A stretch of 5,945 bases of DNA, taken from positions 1 through 5,945 of the forward strand of contig DUZB01000388.1 of assembly GCA_013349725.1 (NCBI GenBank), given 5' to 3'. The notes beneath the pieces were generated by a model. It was not told where the DNA came from. It saw nothing but the letters and a program-made list of their open reading frames with translations, and did not search any database. Below, piece by piece: positions 1-5,945 of the stretch. Every line of letters starts with the position of its first letter. Within the stretch, counting starts at the first letter, position 1. Origin of the DNA: Deltaproteobacteria bacterium (GTDB taxonomy: Bacteria > Desulfobacterota > DSM-4660 > Desulfatiglandales > Desulfatiglandaceae). Both the position numbers and the translations under genes were made by a program.

Positions 1-686
<686 letters not shown>

Positions 687-710
687 AAAATTTAAACGTT
701 AATTAAACCA

Positions 711-719
711 AAAGGAGGT
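711..719 (+). promoter_or_regulatory. Strong Shine-Dalgarno sequence of yajC
   Basis: AAAGGAGGT is a near-perfect match to the anti-Shine-Dalgarno of 16S rRNA and lies 6 nt before the ATG at 726. It is the best ribosome binding site in the window and fixes the yajC start. The stretch before it (about 687-710) is very AT-rich, including the 8-nt palindrome TTAATTAA at 699-706, but I see no clear -35/-10 pair there. Confidence 0.85.
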
Positions 720-725
720 TTTCAA

Positions 726-1049
726 ATGAATTCTATTGCGTATGCCATGGGCGGGTTGGGCGGAGGAACCGGAGGCGAAGGGGGAGGCGGATTCGGCGCC
801 TTTGTTCCTCTCATCCTGATGTTCGGTATTTTTTATTTTCTGCTCATACGCCCTCAGCAAAAAAAGGCCAAACAACATAAGCAACTGCTGTCGTCTCTGA
901 AAAAAGGAGACCGGGTGGTCAGTTCGGGTGGGCTTCACGGCGTGGTTACAGGAATGGCTGATGATGTAGTCACCATGGAAATCGCCCCGAAGATAAGGGT
1001 AAAGGTGTCACGAGGTTCCATTTCAGGCGTTCTGAACAGAGCACAGTAA
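726..1049 (+). CDS. yajC: YajC, preprotein translocase auxiliary subunit
   Basis: A small single-pass inner-membrane protein that joins SecD and SecF in the holotranslocon. It is 107 residues long, normal for the family. The N-terminus has a run of glycines (12 of residues 9-24), then one membrane helix at about residues 26-41, directly followed by the family signature FYFLLIRPQQKKAK. The rest is a small cytoplasmic domain with the typical KKGDRVVSSGGLHGVV and a basic strand KIRVKVSRGSISGVL. The ATG at 726 is chosen because of the strong Shine-Dalgarno. The glycine-rich leader is a common feature of YajC in related groups and is not an anomaly. It lies between tgt and secD, the standard order. 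The individual role of YajC remains poorly defined even in model species. Confidence 0.96.
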   Translation: MNSIAYAMGGLGGGTGGEGGGGFGAFVPLILMFGIFYFLLIRPQQKKAKQHKQLLSSLKKGDRVVSSGGLHGVVTGMADDVVTMEIAPKIRVKVSRGSISGVLNRAQ

Positions 1050-1079
1050 ACGCCGTTAAAACTCATGAATTCAATGGTA

Positions 1080-1084
1080 GGGAG
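1080..1084 (+). promoter_or_regulatory. Ribosome binding site supporting the GTG start of secD
   Basis: GGGAG lies 6 nt before the GTG at 1091. Two nearby ATGs at 1065 and 1074 are in another frame, and the secD frame holds no ATG, GTG or TTG between the yajC stop and 1091. Together these support the GTG start. Confidence 0.7.
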
Positions 1085-1090
1085 TCACAA

Positions 1091-2692
1091 GTGTCAAAGA
1101 GCCTAACCTGGCGTACTGCGATTGCGTCGTTTGCTATTCTTGCTGCGTTTATTTATCTCATCCCTTCCCTCACAAGTGAGGTCCCGGGCTGGTGGTCAAA
1201 CATCCTGCCCAGAGACAAAATCCATTTGGGGCTTGATCTGCAGGGTGGCATGCACCTTGTTCTCGAAGTGGAGTCAAGCAAGGCCGTGGAGAGCCATCTG
1301 GAAAGGGTCGTGGAAGAATTAAAGAGGGATCTGCGGAAGGACAAGGTCCGGTATACCGAACTGAAAAGAGATGGTACGGACGGAATCCTGATCACACTCA
1401 TGCGCTCAGAGGATGAAACGGTATTCAAAGATCTCATTGCGGCGGGCTACCCGGATTTCACCTTCGAGTCCCTTGGGCAGAGCGAGGGAAGATCGAATGT
1501 ACGGATTGTCATGGATTCAAAGGCCATTGACCGCGTAAAGCAAATGGCTGTGGATCAGGCGCTTGAGACCATTCGGAACAGGGTTGACCAGTTCGGCGTC
1601 AGCGAGCCCGAAATCAGCCCGCAGGGTGAAAACCGGCTGTTGATTCAACTTCCCGGAATTAAAGATCCTGAAAGGGCCATTGCCCTTATCGGAAAAACAG
1701 CGCTCCTGGAATTTAAACTTGTGGATGAAGAAAACAGTGTTGAAGAAGCACTCAAGGGAAACGTCCCTCCCGGTGATGAAATTCTCTATCAGGTTTCCGT
1801 GGATGAAAAAACCGGTCGGCAGAAAAAAACGCCCTGGCTTCTCAAGAAAAGAACCGCTCTCACAGGAGAATATATAAGCGATGCACGGGTGCAGATCGAC
1901 AACAGGTATAACGAACCGTATGTATCCCTTTCCTTTGACGCGAGAGGCGCCAGGCTGTTTGAACAGATCACGGAGCAGAACATAAAGAAAAGGCTTGCCA
2001 TTGTACTGGACAACAAGGTGAATTCGGCCCCGGTTATTCAGGACAAGATTTCAGGAGGCCAGGCACAGATCACCGGGCGATACACTACGAATGAAGCCCG
2101 CGATCTGGCGATCGTCCTGAGAGCGGGCGCCCTGCCGGCCCCCGTCACGATCATTGAGGAAAGAACAGTAGGGCCTTCTCTCGGAAAAGACTCCATCGAA
2201 AAAGGTTTCAGGTCCATGCTTATCGGTGGGGCCATCGTTATTGTGTTTATGGCAATCTATTACGGTTTGTCAGGAATCATCGCGGACATCGCGCTCCTGT
2301 TGAACATCCTTTTTATCATGGCGGGGCTCGCTTTTTTCGAAGCCACCCTGACACTGCCGGGCATTGCAGGAATCATTCTTACCATTGGAATGTCTGTAGA
2401 TGCCAATGTGTTGGTTTTTGAACGGATACGGGAGGAACTGAGGTTGGGAAAAACCTCCAGGGCCTCCATTGAAGGGGGGTACGGCAAGGCCCTTGTCACC
2501 ATTTTGGATGCACAGGTCACCACGCTCATCGCTGCCCTGGTCCTTTTTCAGTTCGGAACGGGCCCGGTAAAAGGGTTTGCCGTGACACTCAGCATCGGTA
2601 TTATTGCCAGTCTCTTTACCGCGATTTTCGTTACAAGAATCATCTTTGATTATTTGTATGTGCAGCGAAAAATGAAAAAGATCCGCATCTAA
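1091..2692 (+). CDS. secD: SecD, protein translocase subunit
   Basis: An inner-membrane RND-family protein that, with SecF and YajC, uses the proton motive force to promote late steps of Sec-dependent export. It has 533 residues: shorter than E. coli SecD (615) and normal for many other bacteria. Order of parts: TM1 at about residues 8-27; the conserved HLGLDLQGGMHL at 45-56; a large periplasmic region to about 370 with LETIRNRVDQFGVSEPEI (158-175), the LRAGALPAP turn (343-351) and RTVGPSLGKDSI (358-369); then TM2-TM6 at about 375-394, 396-418, 421-445, 471-490 and 493-519. GMSVDANVLVFERIREE (433-449) is the TM4 signature. Its Asp437 corresponds to the aspartate implicated in proton transport (D340 of Thermus SecDF, D519 of E. 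coli SecD). A basic tail ends the protein. Start is GTG. The stop is 26 nt before secF. Confidence 0.98.
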   Translation: MSKSLTWRTAIASFAILAAFIYLIPSLTSEVPGWWSNILPRDKIHLGLDLQGGMHLVLEVESSKAVESHLERVVEELKRDLRKDKVRYTELKRDGTDGILITLMRSEDETVFKDLIAAGYPDFTFESLGQSEGRSNVRIVMDSKAIDRVKQMAVDQALETIRNRVDQFGVSEPEISPQGENRLLIQLPGIKDPERAIALIGKTALLEFKLVDEENSVEEALKGNVPPGDEILYQVSVDEKTGRQKKTPWLLKKRTALTGEYISDARVQIDNRYNEPYVSLSFDARGARLFEQITEQNIKKRLAIVLDNKVNSAPVIQDKISGGQAQITGRYTTNEARDLAIVLRAGALPAPVTIIEERTVGPSLGKDSIEKGFRSMLIGGAIVIVFMAIYYGLSGIIADIALLLNILFIMAGLAFFEATLTLPGIAGIILTIGMSVDANVLVFERIREELRLGKTSRASIEGGYGKALVTILDAQVTTLIAALVLFQFGTGPVKGFAVTLSIGIIASLFTAIFVTRIIFDYLYVQRKMKKIRI

Positions 2693-2707
2693 TTACAGAT
2701 ATAACAT

Positions 2708-2711
2708 GGAG
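2708..2711 (+). promoter_or_regulatory. Ribosome binding site of secF
   Basis: GGAG lies 7 nt before the ATG at 2719, within the 26-nt secD-secF gap. It supports this start, which gives a normal SecF N-terminus (residues [12 protein letters not shown]). Confidence 0.7.
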
Positions 2712-2718
2712 CGTTTAG

Positions 2719-3783
2719 ATGGAATTTATTAAACCGGGAACCAACATCAACTTTATCGGAAACCGTAATATTGCTTTCGTCATTTCCGGCATATTTATCA
2801 TTGCAACAATTTTCCTTCTTATCTGGAGAGGAGGCCCCAACTACGGCGTAGATTTTACCGGAGGAGTACTGATCCAGGTGAAGTTCGACGGCAAAACGAA
2901 TACAACGGACATCAAGAACGCCCTGAAGCCAATTGAACTGCAGGACAGCATCGTACAGGGATTTGGAGAAGAAGGAGAATCAGAATTTCTGATACGAATT
3001 AATAAGACGGATATTGACCTGCCTACCCTCAGCAGCCGTGTGGAACAGTCTTTAAAGAGTGAACTGGGAAAAGGGGTTGATGTAAGGCGGGTGGAGATGG
3101 TAGGGCCGAAAGTCGGCTCAGACTTGAGGCAGAAAGCCCTGTTCGCCATTTTTTATGCGATTCTCTTCATCGCCATTTATATATCAGGGCGATTTGAACT
3201 CAAATGGCTGATGAGCATTATCATGGCGGTCTCTCTGGCGTTTGTGGTCTATATTACCTCCAGCCTCGGGATGAGCGTAAGCTGGTTGATCGTGATTGCC
3301 CTCATTGTAACTCTTGGCCTGTGTTACTTTTTGAATTTGAAATATGCCCTGGGAGCCATTATCGCTCTCGTCCATGATGTAACCATCACCATCGGTGTTT
3401 TCGCTCTTTTCGAGAGAGAAATCTCTCTTTCCATCATTGCCGCCCTTTTGACCATCGTAGGGTATTCCCTCAATGATACGATTATTGTTTTTGACAGAAT
3501 ACGGGAAAATTCGCGGCGATTTAGAAGACGGTCTTTTGAACAAACCATGAATATCAGCATAAACGAAACCTTAAGCCGGACAATCCTGACTTCCTCCACC
3601 ACCCTGGTCGTTGTTCTGGCTCTCTTTTTCCTGGGCGGCGGCGTTATCCATGATTTTGCCTTTGCCCTTATGGTGGGGATCATTGTGGGGACGTACTCTT
3701 CCATATTTGTGGCAAGCCCCATTCTCCTGGTCTGGGAAGACAAAATCGGCGGCAATACGAAGGAAAAGGTTCCGATCGAGTGA
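2719..3783 (+). CDS. secF: SecF, protein translocase subunit, with an apparent extra two-helix insertion
   Basis: Partner of SecD in the proton-driven accessory complex of the Sec translocon. It has 354 residues, longer than the roughly 300-325 usual for SecF. Visible parts: TM1 at about 18-36; NYGVDFTGG (41-49); the small periplasmic domain to about 138, with [11 protein letters not shown]2 at about 139-157; then TM3 (about 210-230, with [11 protein letters not shown]), TM4 (237-259, with [17 protein letters not shown]), TM5 (about 288-306) and TM6 (about 313-337). Asp253 of SLND and Arg287 of LSRT have the same 34-residue spacing as D637 and R671 of Thermus SecDF, so the proton-path residues are kept. 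The oddity is residues about 160-207: in typical SecF the turn RFE leads straight into the [10 protein letters not shown] helix, while here about 47 extra residues form two further hydrophobic segments. The frame is intact. A TPR gene follows after 9 nt. Confidence 0.97.
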   Translation: MEFIKPGTNINFIGNRNIAFVISGIFIIATIFLLIWRGGPNYGVDFTGGVLIQVKFDGKTNTTDIKNALKPIELQDSIVQGFGEEGESEFLIRINKTDIDLPTLSSRVEQSLKSELGKGVDVRRVEMVGPKVGSDLRQKALFAIFYAILFIAIYISGRFELKWLMSIIMAVSLAFVVYITSSLGMSVSWLIVIALIVTLGLCYFLNLKYALGAIIALVHDVTITIGVFALFEREISLSIIAALLTIVGYSLNDTIIVFDRIRENSRRFRRRSFEQTMNISINETLSRTILTSSTTLVVVLALFFLGGGVIHDFAFALMVGIIVGTYSSIFVASPILLVWEDKIGGNTKEKVPIE

Positions 3784-3792
3784 GATCCACCT

Positions 3793-5802
3793 GTGCTGAA
3801 AAAATGCAAGGAAAATGAGGCACGCAGCAGTCTGGGCTTTTTGTTTGCGTGCCTGTTCGTATTGGCCCTTGTGGCCGCCGGTTGGTGGTTATGGAACCAT
3901 ATGACCTCCCCTTCCCCCCATCTCAACTTTATTGTCCTTACGATAAATGCTGAACCCAGAAAGGTCCTATCCGGGGAAACCGTCCTCCTCCATCCCAACG
4001 ACAAGGTCAAGATCTCTGAGATTTCAACCAGCATCCCGCTGAACCTGAATATCCGGCTGGTAGCGGAAAATTTTGACGTAAACGCCCTTCGATTTGAAGA
4101 AATGCCCGTCGCACAACTTTTGCCGGAACAGGAGATTTTCAATCATTACACTTTCCGCATTCAGGCAAAACATTACAACGAAGACATGGGCTTTATGGTT
4201 TGGAATATACGCCCTTTTGCAGAGGATTGGCTGGACAAAGCCAACCGGATCATAGACGGCCATCTCCGCTTGAAGCTCCTTGAACGGGGGGTTGCTCTTC
4301 TCCCCGACCAGGATAAACTCAAACGCCGTCTCCTTGACGAGTATAAAGCACAGAAGAAATGGGAAAAAGCCTCCAGCCTTCTCGAAAAGATGAACGAGAA
4401 GGAAAAGAAACCAAATGTTTTAAAAGAATTACTGAACATATACGGCGAAACGGATAACAAAAAGCGGACCATTCAGGTTCTGCAAGATCTCGTAAAGATC
4501 GATCCGGAAAATGTTGAAGCCAGATTCCGCCTTGCTGCAGCTCTTGAGGAAAAGGGCGCCTTCGATCAGGCAATCCCGGAATATGAAAAACTGATCACAA
4601 TAACGGATGAGCAGGACCGCCTGCTGATATACAAGAACCTGGGATATCTTTACACGGAAACCGGGAAGTGGAACGAGGCCATTGCCTGTTACCTGAAAGT
4701 CGCTGAATTAGATCAAAAAGACCCCAATATCTACTACAACCTTTCCTTCCTGTATGAAAAGATAAACGACCGGGAACATGCGGATTTCTATCTGGAAAAT
4801 GCCATCACCATCAAATCGGATGATCTGGTCGGCAAGTTAAAACTCGCCCGCAATCTTTTTGAAAAGGGTGAAGACGAAAAAGCCGGAGTTTATATTTCCC
4901 AGGTATTAAAGAAAGACGGCGACAATCTTGAGGCCCTGGCTTTAATGGCCCGTCTGCTTGAAAAGACAGGGGATAAAAGTGCGCTCAAGTCCTTATACAG
5001 TCGGATTCTATCCCTCCAGGAAGCCAATCAAACGATTATTTATAACCTGGGAGTGTTGGAATATGAAACAGGCAACCTGGAAAAAAGCCTGTTTTATTTC
5101 AATAAATACACTGCCCTGCAACCCGGGGATGCAGCTGTTCACAGCATTCTGTTTGACATCTATAAACAGCAGAAAAATACAGACATGGCACTGAAACAGG
5201 CGCATATCATTCAAGCCATCAATCCTGGTGAAATCGACGCATACCAATATATTTTTGATCACTTGAAAGAAAAGCCCGATTTTGAAAACGCCATCCCTCT
5301 TTTTAAACAAGGCCTTGAATCCAACCCGAACAATACAGATCTCAAGGCCTATTTGATCACCTCCTATCTCATGACGGACAAAGAAAGTCTCGCCATAGTG
5401 GAGATGGAAAAACTCCTTGAAACGACCCCCGAGGATATTTCTCCTCTGCTGCAGGATATGTTTGATCAACTCAACAAAAAAGGGCTTTATCCCGATATCA
5501 TCCTAATCATGGAAAAGGCGGCGAATGTTTATCCCAAAAAGGTGGCCCTGAAAGAGTACCTTACCGTCGCTTATCTGAAAACCTCAAATGAAAAAGCGGC
5601 CATCCTTGAGATGGAAAAGATCCTTACCTTGAAACCTGAAAACGTGGAGCTCCTCCTGCAGTGGGCAAAGCTCTGTGAAAAAAACAATGACCTGAAAAGG
5701 GCAATAAGCGCCTACAAGCGGGTCCTGGACATAGCCCCGAACAATGAAGAGGCTTCGGACGCCTATCTGAAATTGAGACTGGAAGGCGTGGGAAGTCAGT
5801 AG
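3793..5802 (+). CDS. Membrane-anchored tetratricopeptide repeat protein of unknown function
   Basis: 669 residues; I do not recognise a named family. Order of parts: a short basic N-terminus (K3, K4, K6, R11), one membrane helix at about 13-34 (GFLFACLFVLALVAAGWWLW), a probably beta-rich domain at about 43-150 that I cannot assign, then an almost uninterrupted array of about 14 TPR units at about 173-651 with period 34 and the usual Ala at position 20 and Pro at 32, closed by a short helix. The best unit is at 277-310 (YKNLGYLYTETGKWNEAI). Positive-inside charge suggests the TPR part is periplasmic. The start is GTG, 9 nt after the secF stop and in the same frame; only a weak GAG-type ribosome site overlaps the stop, so translation is probably coupled to secF. 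The next in-frame ATG (residue 37) would remove the membrane helix. By analogy with the translocon-associated TPR protein YfgM it might assist export, but that is inference from position alone. Confidence 0.9.
   Translation: MLKKCKENEARSSLGFLFACLFVLALVAAGWWLWNHMTSPSPHLNFIVLTINAEPRKVLSGETVLLHPNDKVKISEISTSIPLNLNIRLVAENFDVNALRFEEMPVAQLLPEQEIFNHYTFRIQAKHYNEDMGFMVWNIRPFAEDWLDKANRIIDGHLRLKLLERGVALLPDQDKLKRRLLDEYKAQKKWEKASSLLEKMNEKEKKPNVLKELLNIYGETDNKKRTIQVLQDLVKIDPENVEARFRLAAALEEKGAFDQAIPEYEKLITITDEQDRLLIYKNLGYLYTETGKWNEAIACYLKVAELDQKDPNIYYNLSFLYEKINDREHADFYLENAITIKSDDLVGKLKLARNLFEKGEDEKAGVYISQVLKKDGDNLEALALMARLLEKTGDKSALKSLYSRILSLQEANQTIIYNLGVLEYETGNLEKSLFYFNKYTALQPGDAAVHSILFDIYKQQKNTDMALKQAHIIQAINPGEIDAYQYIFDHLKEKPDFENAIPLFKQGLESNPNNTDLKAYLITSYLMTDKESLAIVEMEKLLETTPEDISPLLQDMFDQLNKKGLYPDIILIMEKAANVYPKKVALKEYLTVAYLKTSNEKAAILEMEKILTLKPENVELLLQWAKLCEKNNDLKRAISAYKRVLDIAPNNEEASDAYLKLRLEGVGSQ
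5335..5745 (+). repeat. Internal duplication within the TPR array
   Basis: Residues 515-554 and 584-623 of the TPR protein align without gaps at an offset of 69 residues (207 nt), with 20 of 40 positions identical by eye, including the shared blocks EMEK-L, PE and LLQ. At DNA level GAGATGGAAAA recurs at 5401 and 5608. The second TPR of each pair (549-583 and 618-651) is much less similar beyond its LLQ start. This is far above the similarity between other units and suggests a comparatively recent two-unit duplication. Confidence 0.7.
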
Positions 5803-5822
5803 CGCTGTCGTCGGAGACATTC

Positions 5823-5843
5823 GAAACTGGAAACTGGAAACTG
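5823..5843 (+). repeat. Heptamer tandem repeat GAAACTG x3
   Basis: Three perfect head-to-tail copies of GAAACTG, followed by a partial fourth copy (GAAATGA), begin 20 nt after the stop codon of the TPR gene. Short intergenic heptamer arrays of this kind are, as far as I recall, common in some deltaproteobacterial and other environmental genomes. No inverted repeat is formed, so this is not a terminator. Function is unknown. Confidence 0.8.
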
Positions 5844-5897
5844 GAAATGAAGGATTCCGTTTATTCATTACAATCCTGCCACAAAAAACAAGAAAAT

Positions 5898-5921
5898 CTT
5901 TGCGGCTTTGCGCCTTTGCGT
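5898..5921 (+). repeat. Octamer tandem repeat CTTTGCGN x3
   Basis: Three consecutive 8-nt units, CTTTGCGG, CTTTGCGC and CTTTGCGT, differ only in the last base. I recall the same type of CTTTGCG repeat as a frequent dispersed intergenic element in environmental bacterial genomes, often creating spurious small reading frames. It lies 54 nt downstream of the GAAACTG array in the same gap. Confidence 0.75.
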
Positions 5922-5945
5922 GAGAAAATTGTGGTTGCGGCGGGG

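Noticed and set aside
687..725. Promoter in the AT-rich tgt-yajC gap
   Set aside because: The 39-nt gap is AT-rich but shows no convincing -35/-10 pair, and the tight conserved gene order favours cotranscription from upstream.
2706..2732. Tiny open frame ATG GAG CGT... (8 codons) overlapping the secF start
   Set aside because: It is too short, lies out of frame, and its first bases are the secF ribosome binding site. There is no sign of a leader-peptide function.
3850..3852. Possible lipoprotein signal at Cys20 of the TPR protein (LFAC)
   Set aside because: Phenylalanine at position -2 is atypical, the hydrophobic stretch before the cysteine is only a few residues long, and the hydrophobic helix continues well past it. 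A membrane anchor is the better reading.
3324..4142. Long minus-strand open frame of 272 codons across the secF/TPR junction
   Set aside because: It lies opposite two well-supported genes, has low-complexity basic composition, and reads as an antisense shadow with no recognisable motif.
5008..5469. Minus-strand open frame of 153 codons inside the TPR gene
   Set aside because: It is antisense to TPR units with clear consensus. Its Phe- and Ile-rich sequence is the expected complement of Lys/Glu-rich TPR codons.
5847..5945. Open frame starting ATG at 5847 (MKDSVYSLQSC...) and running off the window end
   Set aside because: Its codons run through the CTTTGCG repeat (translated LCGFAPLRE), a typical source of spurious small proteins, and no well-placed ribosome binding site is seen. 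The downstream end is not visible, so it cannot be excluded completely.
5803..5945. Rho-independent terminator after the TPR gene
   Set aside because: The best inverted repeat (GGATT...AATCC at about 5853-5877) has only 5 bp, a long loop and no following T-run.

Overview
The window carries the 3' part of a conserved bacterial housekeeping cluster, all on the + strand: tgt (queuine tRNA-ribosyltransferase, 5' end outside the window), yajC, secD and secF, followed directly by a large membrane-anchored TPR protein of unknown function. The order tgt-yajC-secD-secF is the classic one known from E. coli and many other Gram-negative bacteria. Separate SecD and SecF proteins, a SecD of 533 residues, mixed base composition and the intergenic micro-repeats at the end suggest a deltaproteobacterial (Desulfobacterota-like) organism. 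That assignment is an inference from gene style, since the window holds no marker such as 16S rRNA.

Layout: 1-686 is the C-terminal part of Tgt with the catalytic Asp and the complete zinc site. 687-725 is a short AT-rich gap with a strong Shine-Dalgarno sequence. 726-1049 is yajC. 1091-2692 is secD, starting at GTG. 2719-3783 is secF. 3793-5802 is the TPR protein, starting at GTG only 9 nt after the secF stop and in the same reading frame. 5803-5945 is the only real intergenic stretch and holds two different short tandem repeats (GAAACTG x3 and CTTTGCGN x3). Gaps between genes are 39, 41, 26 and 9 nt. I see no terminator or convincing promoter between the genes, so one polycistronic transcript is the simplest reading.

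How they work together: YajC, SecD and SecF form the accessory complex of the SecYEG translocon. SecD and SecF use the proton motive force to help pull or release exported proteins on the periplasmic side. Tgt exchanges guanine 34 of certain tRNAs for a queuosine precursor and is a traditional but functionally unrelated operon partner. The TPR protein has one N-terminal membrane helix, a beta-rich segment of unrecognised family and about 14 TPR units predicted to lie outside the cytoplasm. Its tight linkage to secF makes it a candidate export-associated factor, but this rests on context only.

The two points most worth a second look are the SecF protein, which appears to carry an extra pair of transmembrane helices (residues about 160-207) in the normally very short turn between TM2 and TM3, and the TPR protein appended to the secDF operon.
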